From Symsagittifera roscoffensis (taxonomy: Eukaryota; Xenacoelomorpha; Acoela; Convolutidae): a stretch of 34,520 nucleotides of DNA. The position numbers and the translations under genes are program-made. The notes under the pieces are model-generated. The model saw only the letters and a program-made list of their open reading frames with translations. It searched no databases and was not told where the DNA came from. This document shows, in pieces, positions 10,120 to 20,492 of this stretch. The DNA lies in contig NW_026970933.1 of assembly GCF_963678635.1 (NCBI RefSeq), positions 1 through 34,520 on the forward strand, read 5' to 3'. Position 1 is the stretch's first letter; each line of letters opens with the position of its first letter.

Positions 10120-10757
10120 TAGTGATTTTAAATCAAATCCTCTTTTAAAATTATATTGAGTGAATTCAAAGTAAAAACTGCCAGTTCTGGTTCAAAAGTG
10201 CATCAGCCGCATATGAGATAAAGTATTCCCCGCTCTTTTTTGTAATTTGTTGATACCAATGGGGAGAACTTGCGGAATTTTGATCTCAGTAGTCCGAACT
10301 TCTCAGCCACCCCAGCCGGTTGTTGCTATATTTACACAGTATTCAAAGTGGCAGTCGTTTTCTATTTTGCTACCCACAAAAAGTGAAATGAAGACCTGGC
10401 GTTTGAGAAAATGTAATAAAAAGTTGAAAACTTTACGTACCAAAAAATTCAGCTGCAGACCTCATAATCGAAAGTTTTTTGAAATAGCTTTTGAGCGAGA
10501 ACTATAAAATTGCCAGATCTCTTGAATTAATGCTCCTTTTAAAAAAGTGGGAGGATTTGCTCTTATGTACAAAACCCGCACGTGCTCAATCATTGATTTA
10601 GTTCATTTTAGCGATAGCTAGTCTATAATAGATACTATAAAGTAAAAATAGTTGAAGAGATCCGCTTTTCAAACAAAATAGTTGTACAACAATTGATAAA
10701 ATGAGTTTGATTTGATTAGGAAGCATAAGGTTAGTCTCCCGGTTGACGTCCATAAAA
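10120..10757. other. Gene-free stretch with one unassigned ORF
   Basis: A plus-strand ORF of 86 codons (10247-10507) has fairly balanced composition in its first half, including the peptide RTSQPPQPVVAIFTQ, but matches no family I recognise and lacks supporting splice or poly(A) signals. The rest is A/T-rich. Confidence 0.3.
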
Positions 10758-11655
10758 GAAAAATGCTTACCATACATTTTCATATACGGCGACTATGGAA
10801 AAAATGCTTGTCATACAATTTTCTTGTATGAAAATTATTGATTAATATACATTTTGCAATAGAAGAAATAAAATCCTCGCAAATCATTAAAAAAGATTTC
10901 TGAATAATTTTTAGTAAGTTTAGAAAGGATATTTATTGAAAGAAATCGTGTTGATTCTGAAAAACATGATTTTAATTTTGGTCAAAAAAACGCTTTTCAT
11001 AACTTTTTCATTTATGAAAATATTTTGATAAGCATTTAGCTATAGAAAAAATAAAATCTTCAAAATTACTTTAACGATGCTTCTAGGGGATTTTACATGA
11101 GTTTAAAAAATATTACTCTCATATCATTTTTATACATAAAAGTTGTATGGTAAAAATTTAGTTGTAAACAAAAAGTCTTCAAAAATCATTAAAATATGTG
11201 TTTGAGCATTTTAAATTGTATAGAGTATAGAGGAACACAATGCCATATAATTGAAAAAAAATGCCCATCATACAATTTCATAATATGGAAAAAAAATGCT
11301 TGTCACACAATTTCATTGTATGAAAAAAAATGCTTATCATGCAATTTCTTAGCATGAAAAAAATGCTTCTCATACAATTTCATAGTATGAAAGAATGATT
11401 ATCATAAAATTTTATAGAATAAAAAATGGTATTCATGCTAATTTCTTCTAATTTTTTTTTGTTAAAATTTGTATTATTTAAAGATTTAAAGCTTATTATT
11501 TAATTCCAGGCCATGTAAAAAATGCCTGTCATAGTATTTCATAGTATGGAAAAATGCTTATCATGCTTTTTTCATAGTATTTTTTTTGGTCGATGAAATA
11601 GTATGAAATAGTATGATAAGCATTTTTTCATAAAATGAAATAGTATGATAAGCAT
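10758..11655. repeat. Degenerate tandem and inverted repeat, ATGCTTATCATAC units
   Basis: A unit of about 33-36 bp, with core AAAAATGCTTRTCATACAA followed by TTTCATAGTATG, recurs about ten times: isolated units at 10758-10830, a block at 11249-11440, and a block at 11510-11655. In the last block the orientation flips, so AAAAATGCTTATCAT (11550-11564) pairs exactly with ATGATAAGCATTTTT (11613-11627). The unit itself contains a CATAC/GTATG palindrome. Sequence between the blocks is A/T-rich with no gene. Confidence 0.7.
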
Positions 11656-12033
11656 ATTTTGTCAACCCGCGTATCTAGTAGGGTTAGCCGATCCTCAAGC
11701 ATAGGGTTAGTATATCAAAACTCATTTACAGGTGGTGTTGAAAGTTTGCTTTTAAATAGCCAGCGTAATTATTTTATTATCCAGTTCCAACAAAATGAAA
11801 GGGCATACTTTCAAAATAGTAAGGTTTTCATTTTAGTTTTGTAATAACACTGTTCCGTTTTTGGCTTTTGCTGGACTGTGCTTCAATCGTGTTTCCCATT
11901 TCACCAAAATTTATATGCTTGAGTCAGACAATCCTCCTTTGTTCAAACTAAACCAATTTTTAGGCAAATTGCGACCCCGTTGTACGCAAAATAGTTATTT
12001 ATGAAATGGATAATGATGAATCTTTTCTCGCTA
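11656..12033. other. Gene-free stretch
   Basis: A 61-codon plus-strand ORF (11659-11844) starts at the repeat edge and resembles nothing known. No other feature is seen. Confidence 0.35.
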
Positions 12034-12070
12034 GGTTTTTTCTCGCTAGAATTCTTAGCGAGAAAAAACC
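12034..12070. repeat. Perfect 15-bp-stem inverted repeat
   Basis: GGTTTTTTCTCGCTA (12034-12048) pairs exactly with TAGCGAGAAAAAACC (12056-12070) around GAATTCT. An extra direct copy of TTTTCTCGCTAGG lies just upstream at 12023-12035. Confidence 0.7.
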
Positions 12071-12723
12071 AAGGTCGTAACTAATGAATTTTCTGGTGAA
12101 CGAAGAATATTGTGTGAAAAAAAGTGAAAGATCTAAACGAGGCAGACTGAACGAGGCAGAAAACTGAACGCGGCAGAAATAAACGGCTTTCTTTGGTTCA
12201 AATTTTTATCATATCATCATTGCGTCGTTCAAAGAAAATGGCGGAAATTTTCTGATAATGGTAGTTTCTTTTCCGATACAAACTCCGAACTGACAATTTT
12301 TGTTTTAGAAAATGTTCATCTGCCATCATTTTCACCTGCGACCATTTGTGTGCAGTAAAATGGGTTTAAAGATTGCCAATTGAAATAATTGGTTTTTGAG
12401 AATTTTCCAATTAATTCGAACAAAATTAATTCGAATAAAAATTAATTCTATCTACGTTGAATTTCAACTAATATTTAAGGAAAACGTTAGCGGCTCCATC
12501 CTCCCAATAAACATCGGAAAATTCAGGAAAGTTTTTTTTTGCCGAGAGCTTTTTATAATTATATATGCATCAATTGGACGTTTATTTTTGGATTACAAAA
12601 TGTTGATGACTTTTTACATTTAGAAAAATCAAATCTTTTTTGCTATTTTTGTTTGTTCATGAGTCTCAGTTTATTTGTGTTTTTTTTGAAGAACGTAACT
12701 CTTTATGCTGGATATCAACTTAT
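12071..12723. other. Gene-free stretch
   Basis: It contains a CTGAACGAGGCAGA direct repeat (about 12148-12175). Short ORFs near 12396-12888 run into the next HF1 copy and are not supported. Confidence 0.35.
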
Positions 12724-13254
12724 AGTCTCAACTTTCCTAACGAAAGCAACGGAATATATGTGTTCAGGGTGTTTTTTTTCTTCAGACAAACTTCAACTTT
12801 TTACGTCTTCATTTTGACAGATTTTTTTTTATCATTTAAAAAACATTGTTGTCCTGTGCTTAAACTTGAAAAGATGTTTCACCTCTGACCATTTTTTCTG
12901 TAAAATTATGAGGGTTTATTTATTGCCATTTTGGCCAATTTGGAACAATTAACGCACGTTACATTTCGCGCTATTAATTTGTAAGCGGAGATTTAACCTG
13001 TCTTACAAATCGTTCCGAATTTCTGAAGGAAAGCTTATTTGCCAAAATTGATTTGTTACTATGACCGAAATCGATAAATTTCTTTACTTTGTATGGCAAT
13101 TGGGGGGATGGTTTTCAAAAAAAATTCCAATTTAAAAAAAAATGGTTCATTTTTTTATTTTTACATTTAATTGTTTTCATGTTTTTGTTGCTCCGTATAG
13201 ACCTTAAGATGCGGTCGGAACATTCAAAGCTTTGCTTTGATACGAGCAGTTTTG
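12724..13254 (+). mobile_element. HF1 copy with a compensatory 3' hairpin
   Basis: The 5' end is worn (AGTCTCAACTTTCCTAACG), but the internal blocks and the 3' end TACGAGCAGTTTTG are clear. The terminal stem reads CAAAGC-TTT-GCTTTG rather than CAGGGC-TTC-GCCCTG. Two base pairs have changed on both sides and pairing is kept. The overlapping short ORFs are by-products. Confidence 0.8.
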
Positions 13255-13744
13255 TGAAAATTATAACTACAAAATTACACCCTTGTTTTGATAGATTTAA
13301 AAACTTTGAATATCCTTTGCTGCAATTGTTCATAAAAAAGATATATAAGGATTTGAAACTTTTCTAATTTTATTTTTGTTGCTGTTTATGTGCTGAGATA
13401 GTTTTGATACTGTTGAGTGAACGTAGACAATCTTTATTCGGAAAACTCGACTTTTTGGTTTCGAAATTTTGCATTGTGAAACAATTTCAAATAATTGGTT
13501 AAAAGTCTGGACCTATTGGTAGATTTTCACTTTGCAAACATCAATCATGTTTCTTGTATGAATCGAAATATGTCTGGAGTTGCTCATTCTCAGTTGCTAT
13601 GGCGTATGGTTTTTATAGTTTGGCCCCGCTCGGCCGAAGCTTCCGTTCGGCCTCCACAAGAAAAAGCGGATGCAAAGGGGGAAAGCCAGTGCGATAAAGA
13701 ATTAATGCTCTTCATAACTTTTTGTCTTCTCCACACTCAACCTG
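13255..13744. other. Gene-free stretch with an unassigned ORF
   Basis: A plus-strand ORF (13495-13788, 97 codons) covers a G+C-richer patch at 13610-13700 that contains CGGCCGAAGCTTCCGTTCGG. The peptide is not recognisable and the ORF runs into the inverted-arm repeat at 13745. It may be a fragment of an unidentified mobile element. Confidence 0.3.
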
Positions 13745-15168
13745 GGGACCGACTTTTTACCAAACCGACTTTTTATCGGAAAAGTTAAAACATGGATCTT
13801 TTAGCAGACTCGATAAACAAATTAGATTGACTGATTAATGACGCCGTTTAGTCTGGTTAAAGACGACGAATTCACGGTTTCTCAGCGAAGTTTTGTTTGT
13901 TCTAACCGTTTCTTTTTCAAAAATACCACTAATTTACACTTGCCTTAATTGAATTATTGCGTTAGGTTTTGGTAATAGGTCGGTCTGGTAAAAGACCTAG
14001 CCTCACTCAATCTGTACCAGATCTCGATTAAAATGAAAGAAACATTTTCAAACTGACGCTGCTGGGATTTTTGTTTTCAATGTTTTGTTTCAAATCAATC
14101 GCAATTTTTTAAGGTTCTAATAGTGGGCTTAGATCATTTAACATAAAAAATTAGCAATGATTACAAGGCGGACCAATCGTTTAGCAGACCAATCTTTTAG
14201 CATAAAAAGTTAAAATTGAGTCTTTTAGCCGACCAACGTAATAGAGTGATAGATGATTGATTGACAGACTCAAAAAGACGCTCAGTCTGGGGTCACGCTT
14301 CCCCAATTAAGACAATTATCTCACAATTTGTCAACAAAACTATCAACTTCAAAACCACAGCAGTCTAATCAAGATTGCTCGTGTATCAGGGCAAAGCTTA
14401 TTGTCACTTATTTTATATCGAATAGTTTTTGGGAAAAGAAAATTTTGAAAACCTATACATTTTGGACAATACATTATCAATGTGTAAAGTTTTGAGTCGT
14501 ACAAACTTATTATGACCAATTAGCTAGCCTCAATTCATTTTGGAACGATTTTGTTGTGCGGGATAATTCGCCACGCATAAATAATTACGCTCTCAGCATT
14601 ATGAATAAACTCTTTAAAGCGCGCTTAATTTAGACCAGAACATGGCAAAATTGGCGATTTTCAAACCCCCAGAACTTTACAAGAAATAATTGGAGGTAAA
14701 ATCTTTTTTTACATTTGAACTCAGGAAGGGATTATTTTCAATGGGGTATGAAACTTTTTTTTGTTGAAAATTATTGTTTCGACCGGTGAAAATTGACTGA
14801 ATTTGGCAATTTTCAAACCCCCAGAACTAAATCGGAGGTGAAATATCTTTTTATATTTGAACTTAAGAATTTGATATCTTCAATCGGGTTTAAGAATTTT
14901 TTGTTTAAAACTATTGTTTTAACCGGTGAAAAATGACCGAATAAAAAAAACACGCCGAGCATAAATATTCCGTTTTCTTCAAAAGTCGGAATAATTAGCG
15001 GCAAAACAAAGATTTACGCACACAATAACACTCGTATTGAATTGAAGCGCAGCGGAATAAGCGGTCGCTAATCGCCATTGCCGCGTTTGAAGGTAGCTAT
15101 CTGACTTTTTAATTGTTCTGAGTCTGCTAAAAGATTGATCTGGTAAAAAACCGGTCTGCTAAATTCCC
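13745..15168. mobile_element. Composite repeat with inverted arms enclosing an HF1 relative
   Basis: The left arm (13745-13825: GGGACCGACTTTTTACC, then GATCTTTTAGCAGACTC) and the right arm (15111-15168, complement: GACCGGTTTTTTACCAGATC, then CAATCTTTTAGCAGACTC) are imperfect inverted repeats. The motif CTTTTAGCAGACC recurs inside (about 14178-14235). A self-paired variant, TAGGTC then GACCTA, lies at about 13976-13999. An HF1-related element occupies 14370-14995, presumably a later insertion. No transposase is visible; the class is unknown. Confidence 0.5.
14370..14995 (-). mobile_element. HF1-related element, diverged, with an internal duplication
   Basis: The plus-strand left edge CAAGATTGCTCGTGTATCAG and right edge CTTCAAAAGTCGGAATAATT correspond to HF1 3' and 5' ends. 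A segment of about 150 bp is present twice in tandem (about 14650-14795 and 14805-14935), each starting TTTTCAAACCCCCAGAACT and ending near ACCGGTGAAAA. At about 626 bp it is longer than typical HF1 because of this duplication. Confidence 0.65.
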
Positions 15169-15177
15169 TTGTACCTA

Positions 15178-15324
15178 TTACAAGGCCAAAATATGCACTG
15201 GATAGTCGCAGAGTTAGATGTTTGTACGTCTCTGGAATCCAGAGACAAGTATTTAAACCTGCTAATATTTTGCTGGAACAATCAAAGAGAATGAAATAAC
15301 AAAAGAAGAAGAAAGAGAGCGTCC
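15178..15324 (-). repeat. Repeat HF3, inverted relative to 21086-21235
   Basis: Its reverse complement begins GGACGCTCTCTTTCTTCTTC and ends with a GGCCTTGTAAT-like motif, matching 21086-21235 along its whole length with moderate divergence. It contains the perfect hairpin GTCTCTGG-AAT-CCAGAGAC (15229-15247). A short HF1 5'-end relic, CGAAGTCGGAATAATAA, follows at about 15329. Confidence 0.6.
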
Positions 15325-15343
15325 TATCGAAGTCGGAATAATA

Positions 15344-15854
15344 AATTTAATAGGCAGACAATTTATGCGCGGCGAATTGTTTTGCACTCATAAAACTATT
15401 TTTTGAATTGAAGCAAACTAAAGTGACCATATTAATTTTTTTATTTGAGATTTAAATTTCAGCACTTAAAATTTGATATTGGCAGCCCAGAATTATTCGT
15501 ATATCAAAACTTTATGAATAAAAAAAAAATTCGGGCCAGTTAAAAAATTATTACTTATCATTGTTTTTAACCAACATTTATTCCAGACAAATTAAGGGGC
15601 AGCACGAATTTTGCCCTGAAAAACATACCTAAGTAGCGCATTTTTTGGGTCGCATAAATTTTAAGTGAAAAAAGAATGATTTAGTGACAGCTCTGCATTC
15701 AATTATGGTGTTAGTGCGTTAATTCTGAACACGACACAAGCAAGAAGCAATTGCTTGCTTGGATTCACTCATGTTCGTTTTCAGTCGATTTCATGATCTT
15801 TGTTTTTCATTCATCGAAAACTTTCTCGGCGATTTGCATCTTAGCTGGGCTCAG
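15344..15854. other. Gene-free stretch
   Basis: No coding or repeat signal stands out apart from A/T-rich simple sequence. Confidence 0.35.
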
Positions 15855-16034
15855 TAACGACCGCCCCCTTTTCAATTAGTGTGTTGACCAATCAATTTTT
15901 TTCCAAAGGGTCTCACCTTTGATATACTTTTACGTTATCCATTTTTGGCCAACATCAAATTTTTTAAATGCACCTATGGTGCCAATATAACTAATTGGGT
16001 TGAGCGCGCGCCAAAAAATCAATTTTTTACTTTT
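15855..16034 (+). mobile_element. HF2 (hAT-like) copy, decayed
   Basis: CGACCGCCCCCTTTTC, then CCAAAGGGTCTCACCTTTGA, ATCCATTTTTGGCC, GGTGCCAATATAA and GAGCGCGCGCC follow the same order as the element at 6552. The terminal CAGGGGCGG is not preserved here. Confidence 0.5.
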
Positions 16035-16908
16035 CAAAAGTGCTCAAAGCGTCATTTTTAGTCTGCTTTTCAAACATTTGCCTGGGGCATAGAAAAATTT
16101 TGACAAAATAGGGTCCTTATACTATTTCCGGGGAGTTTGGGAAACCAAGTTGGTTGACCTAAAATTATAAAAAGGACGACAAATTTTCAATTTTCTTTTG
16201 GAATTGAATTTCCCTTTGGAAAATTTTATGCGCAAGCCACTGATAGGGCTCAATTTCTTCGCATTGTTGCATGTTTTGAAAATGTGTATGCGAATGACGC
16301 CAGAATTGAAATCAGTTTTCTCAATTTTTTGCTCATTCTATAGGTAGTGGCCTACTTTTGTTTTTATTCGTCAAAACTTGTAAAACATACATTTTTTGTT
16401 TGGTCCCACAAAAAAATTAGAACTGGCAGTTTTTTTGGAAAAAAAACCCACTACGTTCTTTGAAATTAACTGGTTACCTTCCCTAGCAAAAATAAAAAAT
16501 CAGCAAGTTAAACACCATTCGCAAATTGGAGAATTTGAAAGTTTGATCGTAATTGAGAATGTTTTACTTAAACATTTGGTAAATAATATGCGAGATTTAC
16601 CAAATTGCACACGGGATTAGAAATTGCCCTGGGCTTACTGAAGTTACTAGAATAAAGTATCGCGTATGCCGGTGTTCGCCACTAAATGTTAATGGATACT
16701 TTCATTTGCCGTTTTTTTGATTCCGGACTGAAAATAAGCTCTGTTTGTTTGCATTGGTTTTTTTTGTCATTTGATCATATTTTTATCCGGGTTGAACGTC
16801 AATTAACCTGAGATGATCATCCTAAACAAATGTTCCAATATTAGAAGTTTTTTACAAATTTTTGAGGGTTGTTTTCTCATAAGGAACAATTTATTAGTAA
16901 AAAGTGAA
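16035..16908. other. Gene-free stretch with an unassigned ORF
   Basis: A plus-strand ORF of 74 codons (16396-16620) has no recognisable motif and no splice or poly(A) context. Nothing else is supported. Confidence 0.3.
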
Positions 16909-17163
16909 CAAAACTGCTCGTATAAGAGCAAATCCCTGAGTGTTCCGATAGCACTTTAAAATCTTTGGAGTAGTGTTCGGTTGAAACATTAATGAACTAA
17001 TTAAAAATGACAAGAATTAAATCATCATATAATCCATTTCAAATCATCTGCCAACGCTGCATGTAAACGAGGTAGATTTCCCTTTTAGTAGCGTAGCAAT
17101 TATGACAAATAAGCAGCTACAAACATTTTGGAACGATTTCTAAGACTGATTAAATCTCCGCGA
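16909..17163 (-). mobile_element. HF1 copy, 5'-truncated
   Basis: The plus-strand left edge CAAAACTGCTCGTATAAGAG is the HF1 3' end. The copy extends through GGAACGATTTCTAAGACTG and AATCTCCGC, then stops. The 5' half is absent. The plus-strand ORF at 17128-17310 is a by-product. Confidence 0.65.
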
Positions 17164-18033
17164 TGGCCCATGATTAATAAAAGTAGCTATCTTAGAACTT
17201 TTTTTATAAGAATCGTACAAATTCTTACAAAATATGGCTCTAAGATTGTTACAAGTTTTTTCTTATTAAAAAATTGTAAGATAAAGGCTTTTCTTACAAG
17301 AAAATTTTAAGATAGAAACTTCTCCTACAAAAGTTTCTCAGTTTTATTGAAAAAAAATTCTTTAACAATTTTAAAAGTTCTCCGCTGTCACACACTACAT
17401 AAACGGAAATTCGTAGGCCAATGACTCTTTTCGGTACTTGAGCTCAAAAACCGGCAAAATTTTCAGAGTTATTTTTTTGCTGACAACTACAAATTTTGTC
17501 AACATATATCTGAAGCCCACATCCGCAGCAATATGACATGATAAATCAAAATTGGTTTCTTAAGGTCTCAAAATAAATTCGAACCGCTACTCATCTATAA
17601 CATGTTCATTGAAGAAAGTTCAATTTTTTTTATTTCGAAAATTTTGTTCAAAATGCATCAATTACAATCAATATCTTAAAGTTATTACAAGCATAAACTG
17701 AAAAATTCGAAGTTTTTCCAAATTTAATTTTTTATCTGTTATTAAGGTACAGAAACACATTGAAAAAGTTTTCGGCAATTTTTTTTTGAAATTTAGGAAA
17801 AAAATGCTATCTAAAAACGTTTTTTATTCAAAAATTTTGAACTTTTCATAGAACTTTTCTGATATATACATATATTTTAAAAAATTTATTTTTAAAAAGA
17901 TAGCGGAAGCTTTCTACAAAATCTTATAAGAAGTTCTATGATGGGGGAATTTTTGTTGGATTGTCAAACCGGGCGCGTTTAGATCGTCAAAAAGATTTCG
18001 CGCGTATATAGTCCCAATTAAACTAAACTGATT
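17164..18033. other. Gene-free stretch with TCTTACAA repeats
   Basis: Between 17185 and 17335 a TCTTACAA/TTGTAAGA motif recurs in both orientations, forming weak inverted repeats. The rest, including a 66-codon minus-strand ORF at 17914-18114, shows no recognisable gene. Confidence 0.35.
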
Positions 18034-18230
18034 ATCTTCAACATCACAAAAAAATTTCAGCCCCCTCAACTTCAACTTCACAAAAAAGTTAAATGTGAAA
18101 TATAGAGACCACAAACATTCAACTTCACAAAAAGCCCCATCTTCAACTTCACAAAAAGCCCCTAACTACCTCAAAAAAAACTCAAAGGTGAAATAATGAG
18201 AGCACAAACACTCCGCCACTTTCTTATAAA
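18034..18230. repeat. Short direct repeats, CTTCAACTTCACAAAAAG
   Basis: CTTCAACTTCACAAAAA occurs at about 18068 and 18141, with shorter relatives at 18036 and 18118. A following segment (GTGAAATA, then GAG-CACAAACA) is also duplicated at 18094 and 18188. This is a small decayed tandem array. Confidence 0.6.
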
Positions 18231-18372
18231 ATATTCGGAACAATAGTTCAAAGAGCCTCAGATGATCCAAAAAACTATACCTGCATTAAAATTACCGATT
18301 TTTTTTCAATCTGGGATAGACGCAAAAAGAAAACTGAAGAGCTATCGTTTAAAGATCTCAGATCTCGCTAGG

Positions 18373-18433
18373 CCGATGTTACCGATGTTGCCGATGTTGC
18401 CGATGTTACCGATGTTGCCGATGTTACCGATGC
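18373..18433 (+). repeat. 9-bp minisatellite (GATGTTRCC)n
   Basis: Six to seven units alternate between GATGTTACC and GATGTTGCC. Because 9 is a multiple of 3 the frame stays open and reads as Pro-Met-Leu repeats, explaining the ORF. Confidence 0.9.
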
Positions 18434-18479
18434 TCTTTAATTCAATTGTTTAAAAACCGATTTTTTACGAATTGAGGAG

Positions 18480-18520
18480 ATTGACGCGCACATTTTAAAA
18501 AAGAAAATGTGCGCGTCAAT
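18480..18520. repeat. Perfect 17-bp-stem hairpin in unit 1
   Basis: ATTGACGCGCACATTTT (18480-18496) pairs exactly with AAAATGTGCGCGTCAAT (18504-18520) around AAAAAAG. A further partial copy of the right arm follows at about 18536-18552. Confidence 0.85.
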
Positions 18521-19062
18521 AATAAAAATAATAAAAAAATGTGCGCGTCAATAATAAAAATGAATTTCAGTGCAATTTCTGGTCCGAATTTTCTATAGCG
18601 AATCAAAACTGATATTTTGCAAATTTGCGAAGTTTTAGATTGTCAATTTGCGCAACTAATGCTGCGAACTTGTTCAAGTAACGTTGCCAACTTACGCGAC
18701 TATAAGCACGCTACTTTTTAGCACGATTGAAAACTCCGCTTCGCTTTTTAAAATGTCCTTGGAAATTCGTAACAAAGAAAAATATTGATAAAAACAACCA
18801 CGCCGAGAATAATTATAAAGCGTTTTATTTTTAAAATGGAAAGGTAATTTTGAAAACCAATAAAAAAAACTTCAGTAATCTGAATTCGATTAAAACTGCT
18901 TAATGAGTCGTGCTAAAAATCAAAATGGAAGCAACAATTGACATTTGTACCAAGTCAACTTTACTGCTTTCACGGGAATAAATTACCTGATCAATTTCTG
19001 TGAACCCAAATCGGAAACACTCTGCTCATACACTATTGTTAATGCAACTTGATATAACAGTT

Positions 19063-19854
19063 CCGATTTTTTTTCAATCTGGGATAGACGCAAAAAGAAA
19101 ACTGAAGAGCTATCGTTTAAAGATCTCAGATCTCGCCAGGCCGATGTTACCGATGTTGCCGATGTTACCGATGTTGCCGATGTTACCGATGATAAAGTTT
19201 GCTAAAAATTATCGTTATGTTTTTAATGTTATGTGAGTTATTTTGCCGAGAAAATGCTCTTTAATTCAATTGTTTAAAAACCGTTTTTTTACGAATTGAG
19301 GAGATTGACGCGCACATTTTAAAAAAGAAAATGTGCGCGTCAATAATAAAAATGAATTTCAGTGCAATTTCTGGTCCGAATTTTCTATAGCGAATCAAAA
19401 CTGAAATTTTGCAAATTTGCGAAGTTTTAGATTGTCAATTTGCGCAACTAATGCTGCGAACTTGTTCAAGTTACGTTGCCAACTTACGCGACTATAAGCA
19501 CGCTACTTTTTAGCACGATTGAAAACTCCGCTTCGCTTTTTAAAATGTCCTTGGAAATTCGTAACAAAGAAAAATATTGATAAAAACAACCACGCCGAGA
19601 ATAATTATAAAGCGTTTTATTTTTAAAATGGAAAGGTAATTTTGAAAACCAATAAAAAAAACTTCAGTAATCTGAATTCGATTAAAACTGCTTAATGAGT
19701 CGTGCTAAAAATCAAAATGGAAGCAACAATTGACGTTTGTACCAAGTCAACTTTACTGCTTTCACGGGAATAAATTACCTGATCAATTTCTGTGAACCCA
19801 AATCGGAAACACTCTGCTCATACACTATTGTTAATGCAACTTGATATAACAGTT
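19063..19854 (+). repeat. Tandem duplication, unit 2
   Basis: This unit is nearly identical to unit 1 and starts at its last base. Differences include a roughly 60-bp stretch at 19191-19252 after the minisatellite that is absent from unit 1, one fewer minisatellite unit (19139-19190) and loss of the extra hairpin arm. The unit ends CAGTT directly before an HF1 copy. The ORF 19000-19236 is a minisatellite by-product. Confidence 0.9.
19304..19344. repeat. Perfect 17-bp-stem hairpin in unit 2
   Basis: It is the same stem and AAAAAAG loop as in unit 1, kept without change. Confidence 0.85.
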
Positions 19855-20492
19855 CCGACCTTCAAAAAATGACGGATTATTTGAGCTCGGGGTGGTTTTT
19901 TCCCTTCAGACAAGTTTTGAGTTTCTAACTAGCCCTTTTGACACTTTTTTGAATGTTATCTGAAAATTTTAATGTCTGAGCTCACATTTAAAAAGATTCT
20001 TAGCCTGTGATCATTTTATGAGGGTTTAAAATTTGTCAATTAAGCCAACTTTGGGCCGATAGCGCGCGATAGATTTGGTGCTGTTAACGCGTAAGCGGAG
20101 GAGATTTCATCCGTGATAGAAATTGATCAAACTTGATCTGTGGCATGCTAATCAGTCTTTTTACGATTTTGCTACTTCCGAAATACATCATTTTATTTGC
20201 TAAACATCCGGTGAGAAAATGATTTTCAAAAAACAAAACTCAAAAAAAAAATGAATCAACTTTGGTCAACTTGAGACAATTAACGAGGAATTCAACCGCG
20301 CAATAAACGCGTAAGCGGAGTGTTAATTCCTTTTAGAAACCGTTCCAAATTGGTTGAAAGAAGCTTATTTGCCAAAATTGATTTGTTGCAAGGAGCAAAA
20401 TCTATCCCTTAGAACTTTATATGGTGTGTGGGGGAATGATTTTTGCAAATAATCTCAAATTTGGGAAAAAAAAATTTTTGAAAAAAGCTTTC
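19852..20492 (+). mobile_element. HF1 copy, rearranged, with its middle repeated
   Basis: It starts GTTCCGACCTTCAAAAAATG and proceeds normally to GTGAGAAAATGATTTTCAAA, but then re-enters the family at an earlier point (TTGGTCAACTTGAGACAATT, about 20260). The central GCGTAAGCGGAG block therefore appears twice (about 20090 and 20310). The 3' hairpin end is missing and the next copy follows at once. It is best explained as two truncated copies joined. Confidence 0.75.

Larger units (their letters stand above)
18295..19062 (+). repeat. Tandem duplication, unit 1
   Basis: This 768-bp unit is repeated immediately downstream with only about five substitutions that I could see, implying a recent duplication. 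From left to right it holds CCGATTTTTTTTCAATCTGG, a 9-bp minisatellite, a long hairpin, and a non-coding remainder ending ACTTGATATAACAGTT. Unit 1 has an extra 29-bp copy of the AATGTGCGCGTC arm that unit 2 lacks. The ORF 18262-18453 is created by the in-frame minisatellite and is not a gene. Confidence 0.9.

Noticed and set aside
13615-13690. G+C-richer patch as an exon or bacterial contaminant
   Set aside because: It is too short, has no recognisable peptide and grades into A/T-rich sequence on both sides.
18262-19236. Two similar ORFs with Pro-Met-Leu repeats
   Set aside because: They are created by an in-frame 9-bp minisatellite inside the duplicated unit and have no support outside the repeat.
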